From Isoetes taiwanensis (taxonomy: Eukaryota; Streptophyta; Lycopodiopsida; Isoetales; Isoetaceae), in assembly GCA_021234155.1 (NCBI GenBank), contig JAJEKV010000065.1, positions 3,961,594 to 4,025,593 of the forward strand: a stretch of 64,000 bases of DNA, read 5' to 3'. Under the pieces are notes generated by a model. It had not been told where the DNA came from and ran no database searches. It saw nothing but the letters and a program-made list of their open reading frames with translations. Within the stretch, counting starts at the first letter, position 1; every line of letters begins with the position of its first letter. A program made the position numbers and the translations under genes. This document shows, piece after piece, positions 21,899 through 33,870 of this stretch.

Positions 21899-24297
21899 TG
21901 TTGATGGCAAACCTGGCTAAGCCACCAACCTCAGGTCAAAGAAGCTCTAATTTTGGTCTAGGACCTCCAGATCACTTGAGGTGATCACTCTGTGCTGAGA
22001 TATCTGTTCTTAAACTTCCAGAAAACAAAGATTTCACTAGTTTCCCAAAAAGCCAAAAAACTAGTCTTATTCTAACAGGCACTGAGATCAATGTACTCGA
22101 CATTTTGGATCCAAACTAGCATAGCATACCACAATAATATCTGAAGAAGGTGTTGTAGAAAGTCTATGCAAAGAGTCCTCACGGTTGGCGAGAAATAATG
22201 ATTCTTGACTAAGTCAGAAATTGGTCAATGGATTTGGATAAATTGCACTAAATTTTGCCAAATGAAAATGGCACTAGATTTTTGATCCAACCAAATTCAA
22301 ACAGTGAATATGAGCCCTGCACAATAGGGGCATGCTATTTCCAGGGTCAAGAACTCAGTCTATAATTAAAGAAGCATGTCTGAGCACCTGATTATCCATG
22401 AAAAATGAGGCAGACTTTAAGATATCAATGGATTGATCTTTCTCCTCTCTATTTTTTTTACTTTTCCTTACCTAAATGATTGCACTAATGTACCGGAGCT
22501 TTGCATGCAAACCAATGCTGAAAGTATGTTTTTTTTTTTTATTTACTAGAGTCAACTCAAATACAAATGCATCAAATGATATTTTCCAAGGTCGATTTTC
22601 ATTAAACTCGAATCAAAGTCATCACATTCGATATCATGTTAATGATCAAGATGATCGATCAACAAGACATCTCTAAAACACACAAATCATGAATTTTTGG
22701 ATACAAATCGATCATAATGTGCCTCGGGATAGATTTCTTAAAGGCGGGAGGAACTCTCAAAGCATCAATTCCGACTTCACACTTCGTGTGCCGATGCAGA
22801 ATCGCGCTAAAAGCCCACACTTTCTCTCATCGAATGAATCCCCTTTTGAAAACTCTCGTTTTCGGGCCGGATCTTGGCAAATTCGGGATCTTGGCCATGT
22901 TTTTGGTTGGTTTAGACATTTCTTTGGGTGCAACAGGGACATGAATGGTTAGCCAATGTAATGATTACTCGTTCAATCGACAAAAACAAGTTCTTGGCAA
23001 GTCACATTTTTAGGGTTCGGAGTTTTCTTGAGAGCAATTATCCCACGTGGTAAATCAAAAAAAGAGGCTAAGGTATAAATAGAGAGCTATTTTCCTCTCT
23101 CTTGATTACGTGGTCTCCTCCCACGCCAAGCTCGGCTCGTGTTTTCGACTTGGCATGCCAGGGGACGCCACTCTTGGCGGAGGGATGAGAGGGTAGATAG
23201 ATGGGGGTAGATGTAGGTAGGTTTTGCCATTTTTTTCAAATGAAGCACGTTTCCCAAGAAATCCACTTAGAAGATCAATACACACTCTTTTTTCAAAATT
23301 TTTTGTGCCAGCTGGCATGGCTTCATGAGGGCTATCAGGTGGTATTATCAAATTTTCAAATGCAATACTTTGTTTTTTGTAGAAAAAATGAATGGGGTGA
23401 GTAGGCATTAGATATGGGATTTGGTGAGGTGGCAAGGAGGAAGAACAAGGCTAATAGGCACATTTGTCAATCATTTCAATCTTATGGTTGACCAACTTTT
23501 TGGGTTTGGTCAACATTTGCCTAGTCATCATTTGATGATGCAAGTTGATGTGATGATGTGGAATGATGTAATGGTGTTAAGTGATGTCATGGTATGGAGT
23601 GATGTGATGATGTGGAATGATGTAATGGTGTTAAGTGATGTCATGGTATGGAGTGATGTGGTGATGTGGACACTTGTTGCTTAGGTGGCAACTTGGTGAA
23701 TGACCTATGGAGGTAGCAAATGATGAGTGGACCAATGTGGCTTTGTAAGTGATGAGATATGTATCTAGTCATCATGCCATGTCACTTGGAGGTGGTGACT
23801 AGGCAAACTCGTGTTTTAGCTTTTCCTTTCCCTTTTTTTGTATTTTGGCTAGCATAAAATGCTCCCCTTTTTTAGCCACATGGTGTGGAGTGTGTGATAA
23901 TGGAATGACATGATGACAAAAGATGATGTAGAACTTGATGCTTAGGCAATCCTTTTGGTGTAACAACTTTGAAAATGTGCCTTAGGTAGTGGTAGGTCAA
24001 CTATGGAACAAAAGGCTATGTGTGAGATGTATGGTGGTATGGGGTGATGGAATGTTGGAAATGTGGAGTGTGAGGTAGGGGAATAGATATGACAACATGA
24101 AGGAGAAAAGATACCTTTTTAATAGCTTGCCAACTTCATAGGGGTCTTCCAAACTTCCAGATGCTTAGATCCTCTCAATGTGTGACCTTGATTCTAGTTC
24201 AATGTCTTCACTTGGTTCTTCAACATAGTATCTTCTTTTTCCTGCAACATGAATAAGACTTGATGGCACTTTGCCATGTTGCCATAGCAGGGCAACA
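21899..24297 (-). repeat. 5' LTR of the Tat-like element
   Basis: About 2399 bp with TGTTG and CAACA ends. It is about 30 bp longer than its partner because of many one-base indels. It carries the same duplicated 54-bp unit (about 23538-23657). As the upstream LTR it should hold the element's promoter, but I do not call a TATA box. Confidence 0.85.
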
Positions 24298-24302
24298 GTA
24301 AC

Positions 24303-25930
24303 CCTCTATAATTGTGCTACATATTTGCACATCTCAATCAAGCATTATGTGCTTTACTCTACTTGGCAATTATTAGAAATCCTGTTTACATTCCATCAGC
24401 ATCCTTATGTTCTATATGGTTTCATCGGCTTAAGCCATTCAATGTATTTTTTCATCGGCCATAGAATAACTATCATAAACGACCATAGGCAATGTAATCA
24501 CAGTAAAAGGTCTACAGGACATTCTTTTAGATTGTTTGTTATTTTGGATTGAGAATCATGATATGCTGCATCCAATTGATTGTTACTTCGGGAGTGCTTG
24601 TCCGATTGTAATCTTTTCAGCCAGTTATTCGATACGTAACCTACACCACCTGCAAATTCCTTAAGATTATCTCCTAAGTTTTTTTTCATGTCTTTTTTTA
24701 AGTGTTTTTGAGCGTTTTTTCAGTGTTAAATTTCAGGCGGCGCTCTGGTGGCGCCGCCACCACAATATACAATAACATTATAATACAGCTTAATTTTTTA
24801 ACTGAAGAAACATCTCTGAAGAAACATCTTATGAAGAAACATCTCTGAAGAAACATCTTACGAAGAAACATCTCTGAAGAAACATCTTATGTAACTGAAG
24901 AAACATCTCTGACTACCAATACACTCCAATAGACTAAATCCAGCGACTCCACTACACTAAATTCGAAGATTTACTGCCAAACAGAACTACACAGGAGCAG
25001 ATCTACACGAAAACCTGCAAAACATCACAAAATCATATAAGTAATCAAGAAAACACAAAAAAACACAGAATACTAAAGAAAAAACTACTTCAAATTGAAG
25101 CTGAGATCCCAGCGCCTCGATTGACGCCACTCCGATGCCCTACCACCGACTCCGACGCCCTAGCACCGACGAAACACCTCCGGAGCTCGACTGCCGGAAT
25201 ACACGTCGGCACAAAAAAAAAGGAATAATAACAATAAAAAAAATCTACTCTATACCCCTGCCGACGTGGCAAGGGGAATTTGCAGGTGGCGGAGGTTCCC
25301 CCCTACAATATATTGTTCTGATATTCACAACATTTAAGGACGCAGCCAGTTCTTCCTAGCATCACATACTTCAAGGGCGGCATCTATTAGATTTCACTGT
25401 TGTTTGTTAATTGAACCCTGTTGTTGGTTGTGTCGCATCAGCAATTTTGTACTCTTGGCTTCATCGACTTTAGGCATATTCAATTATCTATGCAGCAGTT
25501 GTGCTTCTGACCCAGTTCTTAGAGGCAACAAAGTTTGCAACCTGGTTTGCCTAATCTTTTTTTTTAGTTGTGGTGAATCTGTTGTTCTCTTAGTGCATTT
25601 CAGAACAATTATTCTGAGCAGAGCCTTTCTTGAAGATCTGGATGCTTGCCACACAGGTTACCTAGAGTACGTAATGTTCAGGTTATACACGTGGAATCTC
25701 AAACCTGGCTTCGTCAAAGGAAGCTTCAATAGATCATGTCTGATAGGTCATACAAAGGCCCCCGGCCAGTTCTAGAGGGGAAAAGTGCCAATTACTTTTG
25801 TTCTTTTTCCCATCTGGGTATTACCAGTTGCATTCTGTTTGTTCTGAAAGGAGGCTTTCTTGAGATAAGGTTGCTCTTCAGGATTTCCTTCAGTGGCTTG
25901 GACAATGGCAATCATGTTGAAGGCTACCTC
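24303..25930. other. Intergenic region with a short tandem array
   Basis: No supported gene. At 24797-24918 a unit GAAGAAACATCTCT alternates with GAAGAAACATCTTAT, giving a period of about 29 with four to five copies. A C/G-rich stretch of CCGAC/CACCGAC repeats lies at 25110-25200. ORFs in 25404-25933 are without motif. Confidence 0.5.
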
Positions 25931-26184
25931 TAAGGGTGCTTTCCCATGGGGTCGACCTGGATTGCCGTACCCAGGTCTTGACCTGGGCAAAAAAGAATTG
26001 CGGACTGATTACTTTTCGTTAAGGTCGAAAGCCTGAGCCAAGCAAGATTGGATCTTCATGGGATCATGGCGTCTGGATGCCTGGCCAGAGAAAAATTCAA
26101 GGTCAGATCTTCATGGGAACATGGCATCTGTATGCTTGACCAAGAAAAATCTCACGGTTTTGGGCCCATGGGAAAGCACCCTAA
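25931..26184. mobile_element. Tourist-like MITE, copy 1
   Basis: 248 bp (25934-26181), ends GGGTGCTTTCCCATGG and its reverse complement, flanked by TAA on both sides. The interior holds a direct duplication of about 57 bp (ATCTTCATGGGA..CATGGC..CTGG..GCC). No coding capacity. Three-base TWA duplication and G-rich ends fit PIF/Harbinger MITEs. Confidence 0.78.
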
Positions 26185-26190
26185 GACTTG

Positions 26191-26393
26191 TTAGGGTGCT
26201 TTCCCATGAGATTGGCGATCTGAAAATCTGGGTCCAGGTCAAAAACTTGAGTATTGAGAAATGCTTGGTGAGTACTTTTGATTCAGGTCAAAAACTTGAG
26301 TCTTTGAGGTCGAGGTGCCCACAGGAGCTTCCACGCCTTGATCTGGACCTCAAGAAAACCTTGAGGTCAGAGGCCCATGGGAAAGCACCCTTA
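26191..26393. mobile_element. Tourist-like MITE, copy 2
   Basis: 197 bp (26194-26390) with the same terminal repeats as copy 1, flanked by TTA on both sides. Only six bases separate its flank from that of copy 1. The interior is shorter and partly different (CAGGTCAAAAACTTGAGT appears twice). Confidence 0.78.
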
Positions 26394-29310
26394 GAGCTTC
26401 CATCATGCTACTACTGGATGCATATTTATCAGATTGAAAATACAGGTTTGGTTCAATTCCAGAAGCTTTCGTCATTTTGCTTTGCAAAGGAAATGAACAG
26501 AAGGGATTGGCTATGGGTACGCCATGTGATCTTGCAGCTATTTTAGGTTTATTATTCTTCTAAGGGCTCCTTGTAAACAAATTGGAAATCATTCGGCAGT
26601 TTTATTTTCCTACTTTATGCCAAGTAAAACAGAGATTTTAATGACATACTAGCCATTTCCAGATAAGCACTCTTCCTTTTCAGTTTTCATTCTTGTTGTA
26701 TTCTTGAGTTTTATTGTTGTTTAGGTTCTAAATTAATAATGATTGAATTAAATCTGAGATGTTCTCCTTCCCTTTTCTACTTCCCTTGCTATATTGCATT
26801 GTCAAGCCATTATTGATCCTCCCCTTTTTTATTTCCGCACACTTGTGATTTCTATAGAGTGGTTTTTCAGGCTGTTGTGACTAGAATACATCTGGGATTT
26901 TTGGAGGGACTGAGTCTATGATTTAAGTTTGATATACAACACGTTGCTCGTGTAGATGCCCTTATTTGTGTTCTTCATGCTAACCATTCTCCCTTATTCA
27001 CTTTCTCCGGTTTTGTACCTAGCCACGATTGGAAAGTCTTGACTATGTTGCATTAGACTTGGCATAGATCATGATGGGCGAGACCTTCTAGTCCAAGTTG
27101 TCTTCTAGATTTTTAGTTACATGATGTCACTCCTATTTGACTTTTAGGTCTGGCTCTTGTTGTGATTTTCTCTAGTTCCTCTTGTTGGGTGCCTTTGGGG
27201 CTAGGATTGAGCAATACCTTGACGAACTTGGATACCCTTAGCCAAAGCATTGTATTTGTTGCTACCTACATTAATTACCTATTGCACTTTATACTTGTGA
27301 CTATGTTGGTTTTGCAGTTATAGACTATAGCAAAGTCTTCTACGTTGTCTATTGAACGTTTGCGCTCTTGCCTTTTCTTTGTGGCTAGCCTTCCATAACT
27401 CTCAAAGTATTGACCAAATCTCAACTTGTCTATTGTGATACATATTTTCGAGATGCTTGGCAAGTTTGCTTACTTATTTAGCATGTTTAGCGATGATGTG
27501 CGCTTTTGAACCTCGATCAAGAAGGAGTTAGAACATCTCTTCCCAAAGTGGCAGTTATAGCTAGGCTCTGCAATACAAATCATGTCTAAGTATGTCTACA
27601 GTTTCTAGTCGTAAAGCTGTAGTCTTCAACATTGCGATTGCAATTTGGCTCCTTTATGCAACTCTACTTTACCCAATAATTGCTTTAATTGCAACTTTAA
27701 GACGAGCCTTCGTCGTTATATTGGAATTAATAAGTTCCCAAACTTGCACATTTAAGGTATCATGAGTACCTTTTATTGAGTGCCAACTTGTGATTGACCC
27801 TTCAGATTAACACAGTTTAGTTGTAGCTCCTCAAGAATTTCATAGTTGTATTTTTGCCTTGAAGATGGTTAAGAAATGCACTCTTGATGTCAATCTTTTC
27901 TTAGTCATGTCCCTTTTCTATTTTGTCGGTATTTTCTCATGCCTCTTTCTATATCTTAACAGTATTTCATAAGCTACCCTATGCTGAGCATTTGGAAGTA
28001 GGGTTAATAGTAGTTGGACTTGCTCTAGATAGTTTTCGTGTCTATATGTTGATTGTGGCATGCAAACAGGAGGCCAGGATTGAGGTGTCTTTGTAGATTG
28101 ACAAATTTTGTTGGCTATTTCCTTAGGTTGGTCCGGGTGTCATTTTTTAACTTCATGAGCTGGACTAACTACATGAGTTTACCTTGTGCTTTTCGCAGAG
28201 GCCTTCTAGACTATTTGAATGATACGGTGTTGTCAAGGTGCTTGAATTGAAGAGAGCTTTCTGGCAAGTTTGGTGTCACCCAAATCTGATGTTGAGATTT
28301 GTTGAGGACTTAGTAGTATGATTGATACTTCAAGATTGATGCAATTCATAAGCATAGCTTTTCTACATAAAATACCACTATCTATGTCTCGTAATTGTCC
28401 TTCAGCAACCTATGTCAACACACCATTGCTTCCATTACCTCTTCATCATCTCTTTCCTCTAGTTGGCCTTATGGATAGAAATTGTCTACACTTGGATGTA
28501 GAAGCCAAAAGGAGAAGAGCTACTTCACTAGCAACTGCTTTCAATACTTTATATAGAATCTTCAAGGCACATGGTTGTTGATGCAATGATTTTCATTGGT
28601 TTCTCATTGCTTAAGCTTGAAGCAATTTTTAGACAAGTTCCGTTACGCACCTTGCTTTCCCCCATGATAGTTTCCCATAGCCTTGTTGCCTCTGTTCTTC
28701 AGTATATGATTGCCTCTGTTCTTTAGTATATGGTGTATGTTGATGTGGTTTTAGTGGAGATGCTCAGATGTGGCTTTTCTTTCCGTTCCTCTCTCTTTGA
28801 ATTACTTATTGGCTTTGATAATTGAACTTATTTTCGTATCACGTTAAGAAGATAAGTGTAATTGTTAAAACCAACCATTACAGTTAGTTTGCCTAGGTAG
28901 TTACGGTTCAGCACATCTGCATTACGTCTCCTTGCTTTCTTGACCCTGTACCCCCATCCACCCATACCTTCAACCCTACAGGCCACCCACCCAACCACCC
29001 GCCCTCCTGGCCTGTCCATTTTTAACCAACGCGACCTCATCACCACGCTTCTGCTTTGGTCTCGTACTCCCCACACACCCACACTGAATGCTTAATATTG
29101 ATTTGTTGGATTTCCTGGAAAACCTTGGTCTTCTTGTTCCATGCTATTTCCTCGTCGATCAAACTTATTAACCCCTGTGGTGTACGTTGATGTGGTTTTA
29201 GTGGAGATGCCCAGATGTGGCTTTTCTTTCCGTTCCTCCCTCTTTGAGTTACTTACTGGTTTTGACAATTGAACTTATCTTCGTATCACAATAAGAAGAT
29301 ATACACAAAA
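26394..29310. other. Region without recognised genes
   Basis: About 2.9 kb of moderately AT-rich DNA; all ORFs are short and without motif. One direct repeat stands out: about 120 bases at 28735-28855 (containing GTTGATGTGGTTTTAGTGGA) recur at 29183-29305, about 450 bases on, just before the copia remnant. It could be a decayed LTR or insertion footprint. Confidence 0.45.
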
Positions 29311-29334
29311 TCAGAACAACGCTAAAAGCTATGC

Positions 29335-30730
29335 AAGAGGAAATTCAAGATGGAAGAAGCTAGTAGGATTTAAATGGGTATTTATGCTGAAGCAAGCAAG
29401 CGATAGACCCATAGAAATATCTAGGGTCAGATTGATTTCTCAAGGATATTCTCGGTAGCATGACATCGATTATGATGAAAAATTGTCTCTTGTGGTGAGA
29501 TTGACCTCGATCAGGACAGTGCTAGCTCTTGCAGCTCAAGAGGATCTTGAGATCCATTAGATGGATGTCAAGAAAGCCTTCTTTAAATTGATAATTGGAA
29601 GAAGAGGTTTAAATGATACAACCAGAGGGATTCAAGCAAGGAAAACACATAGTATGTTGTATACAAAAGAGCTTTGTATGGGTTAAAACAAAGTCACAAG
29701 ATGTGGTATAATAGAATTGATTAGTTCCTTTAATAAAATGGATTTCAAAGGTGTAGAACTGAGTGGAATGTGTACTACAAAATGGCACGAATAAAGATTT
29801 TATTGATCATAGTATATGTGGATAGCTTGATATAGTCAATAAGGGAATGACTAGAATCAAACTGGATAAGAAAGTTCTTCAGCCAGAATTTTGAATGAGA
29901 GATCTAGGACAGATAGAAACATTTCTTGGGCTCCAGATTGAAAGGGCAGAGAGCAAGCAGAACCCACCGATTCATCAAGAATATACAAGAAAGAGAAGGA
30001 ATGAAGGAATGTATGAAGAAAGAGACACCATTGGCATTAATCGAAAATTAAACAAAGATATGGAATCTCATACCAGAGAAGGATGTTCAAATATGGAGAA
30101 ACTTACCTACATGAATGCAGTTGAATGTCTAATGCACATTATGGTGAACATTAGAGCTGACATTGCACGAACAGTAGGGGCAGTTAGTACATTCATGTAG
30201 CATTGAGAAGCAGTTAAATGGATAATCATATATTTACAAGGCCTAACAAGCACGTGGCTAAGGTATGGACCTGATTCAAACTATCTAAGGATGAAGTTAG
30301 ACTTATTTTTTATGCAGACTAGGCAGGGGATCAAGACACAAGAAGATCCACTATTGGGTTTACAATCATGCTTCACAGTGCTGCTGTAATATGGACGAGC
30401 TTAAAACAAACATTTATCTTCATGTATAACAGAAGATTTGGGTACTTCTACAACAGTTAAGGAAAATGTATGGCTAAGGTAGTTCTTGGCTGAGATTGGG
30501 TACTCACATGATGGACCAACTATTGTCTACAATGATAATTGAAGCAGTATTGCATTTGATAGAAAATCCAATTCACCATCAAAGGTCCAAGAATATTTCT
30601 ACACACCATCAATTCACTAGAGAAAAGGTGATTGACAAGAACATTCAGATGGAATATTTTCAAACTGAGATCATGCCTGCAAATTTACGGACGAAGCCGT
30701 TAACTGTAGATATTTTTATGCTACATTGAA
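29335..30730 (+). pseudogene. Ty1/copia pol remnant (RT and RNase H)
   Basis: Plus-strand frames with many stops and shifts still show the copia RT order: GFKWVFMLKQASDRPIEISRVR near 29365, an H-x-MDVKKAFF stretch near 29555, MRDLGQIETFLGLQIER at 29895, then an RNase H stretch reading YAD-AGDQDTRRSTIGF near 30320, and the C-terminal REKVIDKNIQMEYFQTE near 30630. No LTR or integrase is recognisable around it, so both ends appear lost. Confidence 0.75.
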
Positions 30731-33094
30731 ATACCCTTAGTGTAGTTTCTTCGTTAACACTAGCGTTGGCCACTAGACCAGCTGTGGTCCATGGACCAGA
30801 ATTGGTCCATCGTACCGCTGCCACTTAAACTCATATATCTAGAGACGAACTTCTCCATTTTGCAATCTACCAACACCATTTGAATCTTCACTTGATTCTT
30901 TATAATCAACAAGAATTTCATGACCAATGGATTTACTCATATCTTGTGGTGATAGTTCAAATCTCATACAATTTAGCAGTTTTTGTACTAGTCCAGAACC
31001 GCATTCTTCATATTTTCTAGCACAAAGGGGTCCAAACCTTGCTAAAATTAAAAGTAAATGAACTTTTATGATAAGACATATTGATTTGCATGTTCCCAAG
31101 TTTTTTCACTCTTATATGGCAATAGATGAAGTCACCATACACAATTTTGCTCAAAAGAGCTATTTGAGGGTACGAATCATTTCTCTCTTATTATTACAAG
31201 TTTTGGCCTAATTCTTATATTCATAAGTGCCGACTCTAAGAGCCATAATTCAATGTTTTTTTGAAGCAATTATAACTCATAAGAATCTCTTATATAGAAT
31301 TCAGAACAAAAATAAATCTAAAATGATTTAATAAAACTCATATATAATCTTTAGAAGGATAATAAAAGATGCACGCCGTGCACTATCACACATATCTACA
31401 TAGATTATAATTTTATTACCCTACGTGTACTAGCTAATCATGTATTCTCTACATTTGGTTGTGTTTGTGACCACACTCTATTGGAGTTAGGTATGCTAAT
31501 TATACAAATAGTTTATCTTTTATGAAATGCTATATCTTTAATGAATGCAAGCCTTCCTTGGCAATATAGATCTCAAATTTCATGTAGACGTGACATAGTA
31601 GTTGCAAGGTTTAAATATAAATAGCCATGGACCATTAATGGTAAATACTTAAACTTGTCAAAATTTGAATCATTTAATCAAGATACCACTCTTTCTCAAT
31701 TCACATATGATAATACGTGCATAGAGGTTCTTGATATCGTATATTGCAAAAAACAATCATAAACTTAGTACTGTGTTTGCTGCCAGAAGTATTGTAGGTT
31801 AAGTATGATAATAGTGCATATAGATCATCTTCCATGATAAGCTATTTTCATTTATGGATGCAAGCCTTCCTTGGTAATATAGATCTCTAATTTCATGTTA
31901 AAATAATTTGCGATATGCAAGAGTTGAATATAAATGGCCATGGACTATTTATGATCCATAATTAAACAAATTGCTATGCAATATCATCTCTCTAAATATT
32001 ATCAAAAATCATATGTATTATTTATTTGTCATTTATACAATGATGATGATGAATTCTTACCTTCTATAATACAAGGGATGAGTAGAAATCCACATGGATT
32101 CAATTTGCTTATGCGTCAATATTACTCCTAATGAGGCAATTTCACAACCAACTAATTTTATCAATTAGAGTACTATGCATGTGTCTTATGTTCTAGAATT
32201 GAGATCAACATTGATTAAGATGATGACATTCTTGGTTTTATAATGGGCCTAAGCCCTTTGGATCAGTAATGGTCAACGGATATAACAAATTATCTTTACT
32301 TTTTTATAATAATAGCATTTAATTGTATTCCTTCTTTCTTTTTGCATTGGTATTGCAATTTGAAAGTCACAACTCAAAGATATGCTTCAAAATTCGTGAA
32401 AGATATAATTTAGCAAATACTTTTAAGTGTGCTAGAATACTTAATTCAAAAATGCTAGAATGCTAGAATGCTAGAATGCATTACATATTTTTAATGAATA
32501 GAGTACCTCATGAACTACTTATTTCTTAAAGTTCACGTTGCGATCGATTAACATGAGGAAGTTCCTGAATTTTAAATAAATTGTGCACCAATAATGGTCT
32601 CATGATAGGAATCATTCTTGATCTTTTGAGGACAAATGCTATGCTCATTTGTGTGATTTTTTGTTTTTTTTTGGTTGCCCCTAGGGGGGCAAACCCTTGT
32701 TTATGTGGGCTTTTGGCATATCCTATATCCTAGAATATCCCTAGGATATGCTGGTGACTGCTCAAAACCTCCTATTTCCTGTAAACTGGCGGTCACCTGG
32801 TAGGATATGGCAGCTGGACCAGGATATAGAAGAGCTTATAACGAAGCCAGTGGTGGCAGATACGTTCTTGTTTTCCAAGAGAATGAGCATTATCAATTGA
32901 AAAGAGCATTATCAGCCCCTTCATATACATTAAGAATCGTTGTTACAAAGGCCAAAACTCAAGTAGGTTGCTGCAAGAAAAACAAAAATATTCTCAGGAC
33001 CCCAATATTTACACAAACAGACCGCACTGCTTTATATCCACAAAATATGCACTAAATATTCTGCTGTAGCTTAAAACCTAACAACAAAAAACGT
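30731..33094. other. AT-rich region without genes
   Basis: No coding signal. A perfect palindrome TGGTCCATGGACCA occurs near 30785-30798. A segment of about 110 bases containing GCAAGCCTTCCTTGG occurs twice (about 31530-31640 and 31850-31960). A TGCTAGAA microsatellite lies near 32452-32477. Confidence 0.5.
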
Positions 33095-33870
33095 TCCAGC
33101 TATTGAACTACGCTTGCAAACGGCAAAGTAACCACCGGAGCATGGCTAGAAGGCTTCGCCATTTCCTGCCAAATATTAGAACCAGAATATAAGTTTTCAG
33201 TTTGCAAAAGCTCTAGAAAAAAAATACAGGGAATAAGAGAAAACAATCTACTTAAAAAAATACAGGGAATAAGAGAAAACAATCTACTTACAACTGATCG
33301 AGAATTGGAAATTTTTGAGCTAAGGGGCCTAGGCTTGTCTGCAAAAATGGCCCCATCACCATAGATCTCCGATTATGAAACACCGTACCCATGCGCTCGA
33401 TAACAGCATGCCTTTTCCAATCGCCACCCCCGAGCTCTGATTTAAGAAGAAAAATAACTCAATCTTTAACCTGAGAAGGCTGCTTCGCCCAAGTAGAGTC
33501 TAAATCCAGAAAATATTTTCTGACAAAGGGAAGGCAGCGCCTCTAAGATTAGCTTGTTTGGCGAATATTTGAATGGAGTAAAGCCTTGGCCGAAAAGAAA
33601 TTCCATGAGATGAAGCCAGATCATTTGAGGATGGCGTACAACACACCGATTTTTCCAGAAAAGATGAAGAATTTAGAAATGGTAATGCAGATCCCATAGC
33701 GCTGCTAAAAACTGGCGAAGGATTTGAGGCACAGAAAGAGAAATCGCATCATAAGAAGACTGGCTGCTAGGCGATGATGCAGCATCGCCAAGTGCCGTTT
33801 CATAATTTGAAGAACTTAACGAACCGGGATTGTGTATGTTATCTCCATAGCCATGGCGATAGACATAGGC
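33095..33870 (-). pseudogene. Possible decayed plant exons, unidentified
   Basis: On the minus strand, protein-like stretches run in shifting frames from about 33870 to 33293: a Ser/Asn/Ala-rich stretch ending SVPQILRQFLAA, then WAKQPSQVKD-stop and GGGDWKRHAVIERMGTVFHNRR, reaching a plausible donor GTAAGT at about 33291. A possible acceptor near 33170 precedes EMAKPSSHAPVVTLPF and a stop near 33113. I do not recognise the family. A 35-bp tandem duplication (33219-33290) lies in the putative intron. It may be chance. Confidence 0.25.

Larger units (their letters stand above)
13205..24302 (-). mobile_element. Full-length Ty3/gypsy retrotransposon, Tat/Ogre-like
   Basis: LTRs at 13210-15579 (3') and 21899-24297 (5') are direct repeats of about 2.4 kb. 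The intact copy has TGTTG...CAACA ends; the left one has decayed to CATTG. Flanks are GTAAT (13205-13209) and GTAAC (24298-24302), a likely 5-bp target duplication with one change. Minus-strand order is primer site, gag with zinc knuckles, protease, RT, RNase H and integrase, then about 1.6 kb of non-coding DNA before the 3' LTR. The reading frames carry many stops and frameshifts, so the element is not autonomous. Integrase after RT makes it Ty3/gypsy; the integrase and protease wording fits Tat/Ogre elements. Confidence 0.88.

Noticed and set aside
24797-24918. CRISPR-like array
   Set aside because: Units are contiguous without unique spacers; a eukaryotic short tandem repeat.
25404-25933. 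Two overlapping plus-strand ORFs
   Set aside because: Cys/Leu/Phe-rich random-looking sequence, no motif, and the second runs to the edge of a MITE.
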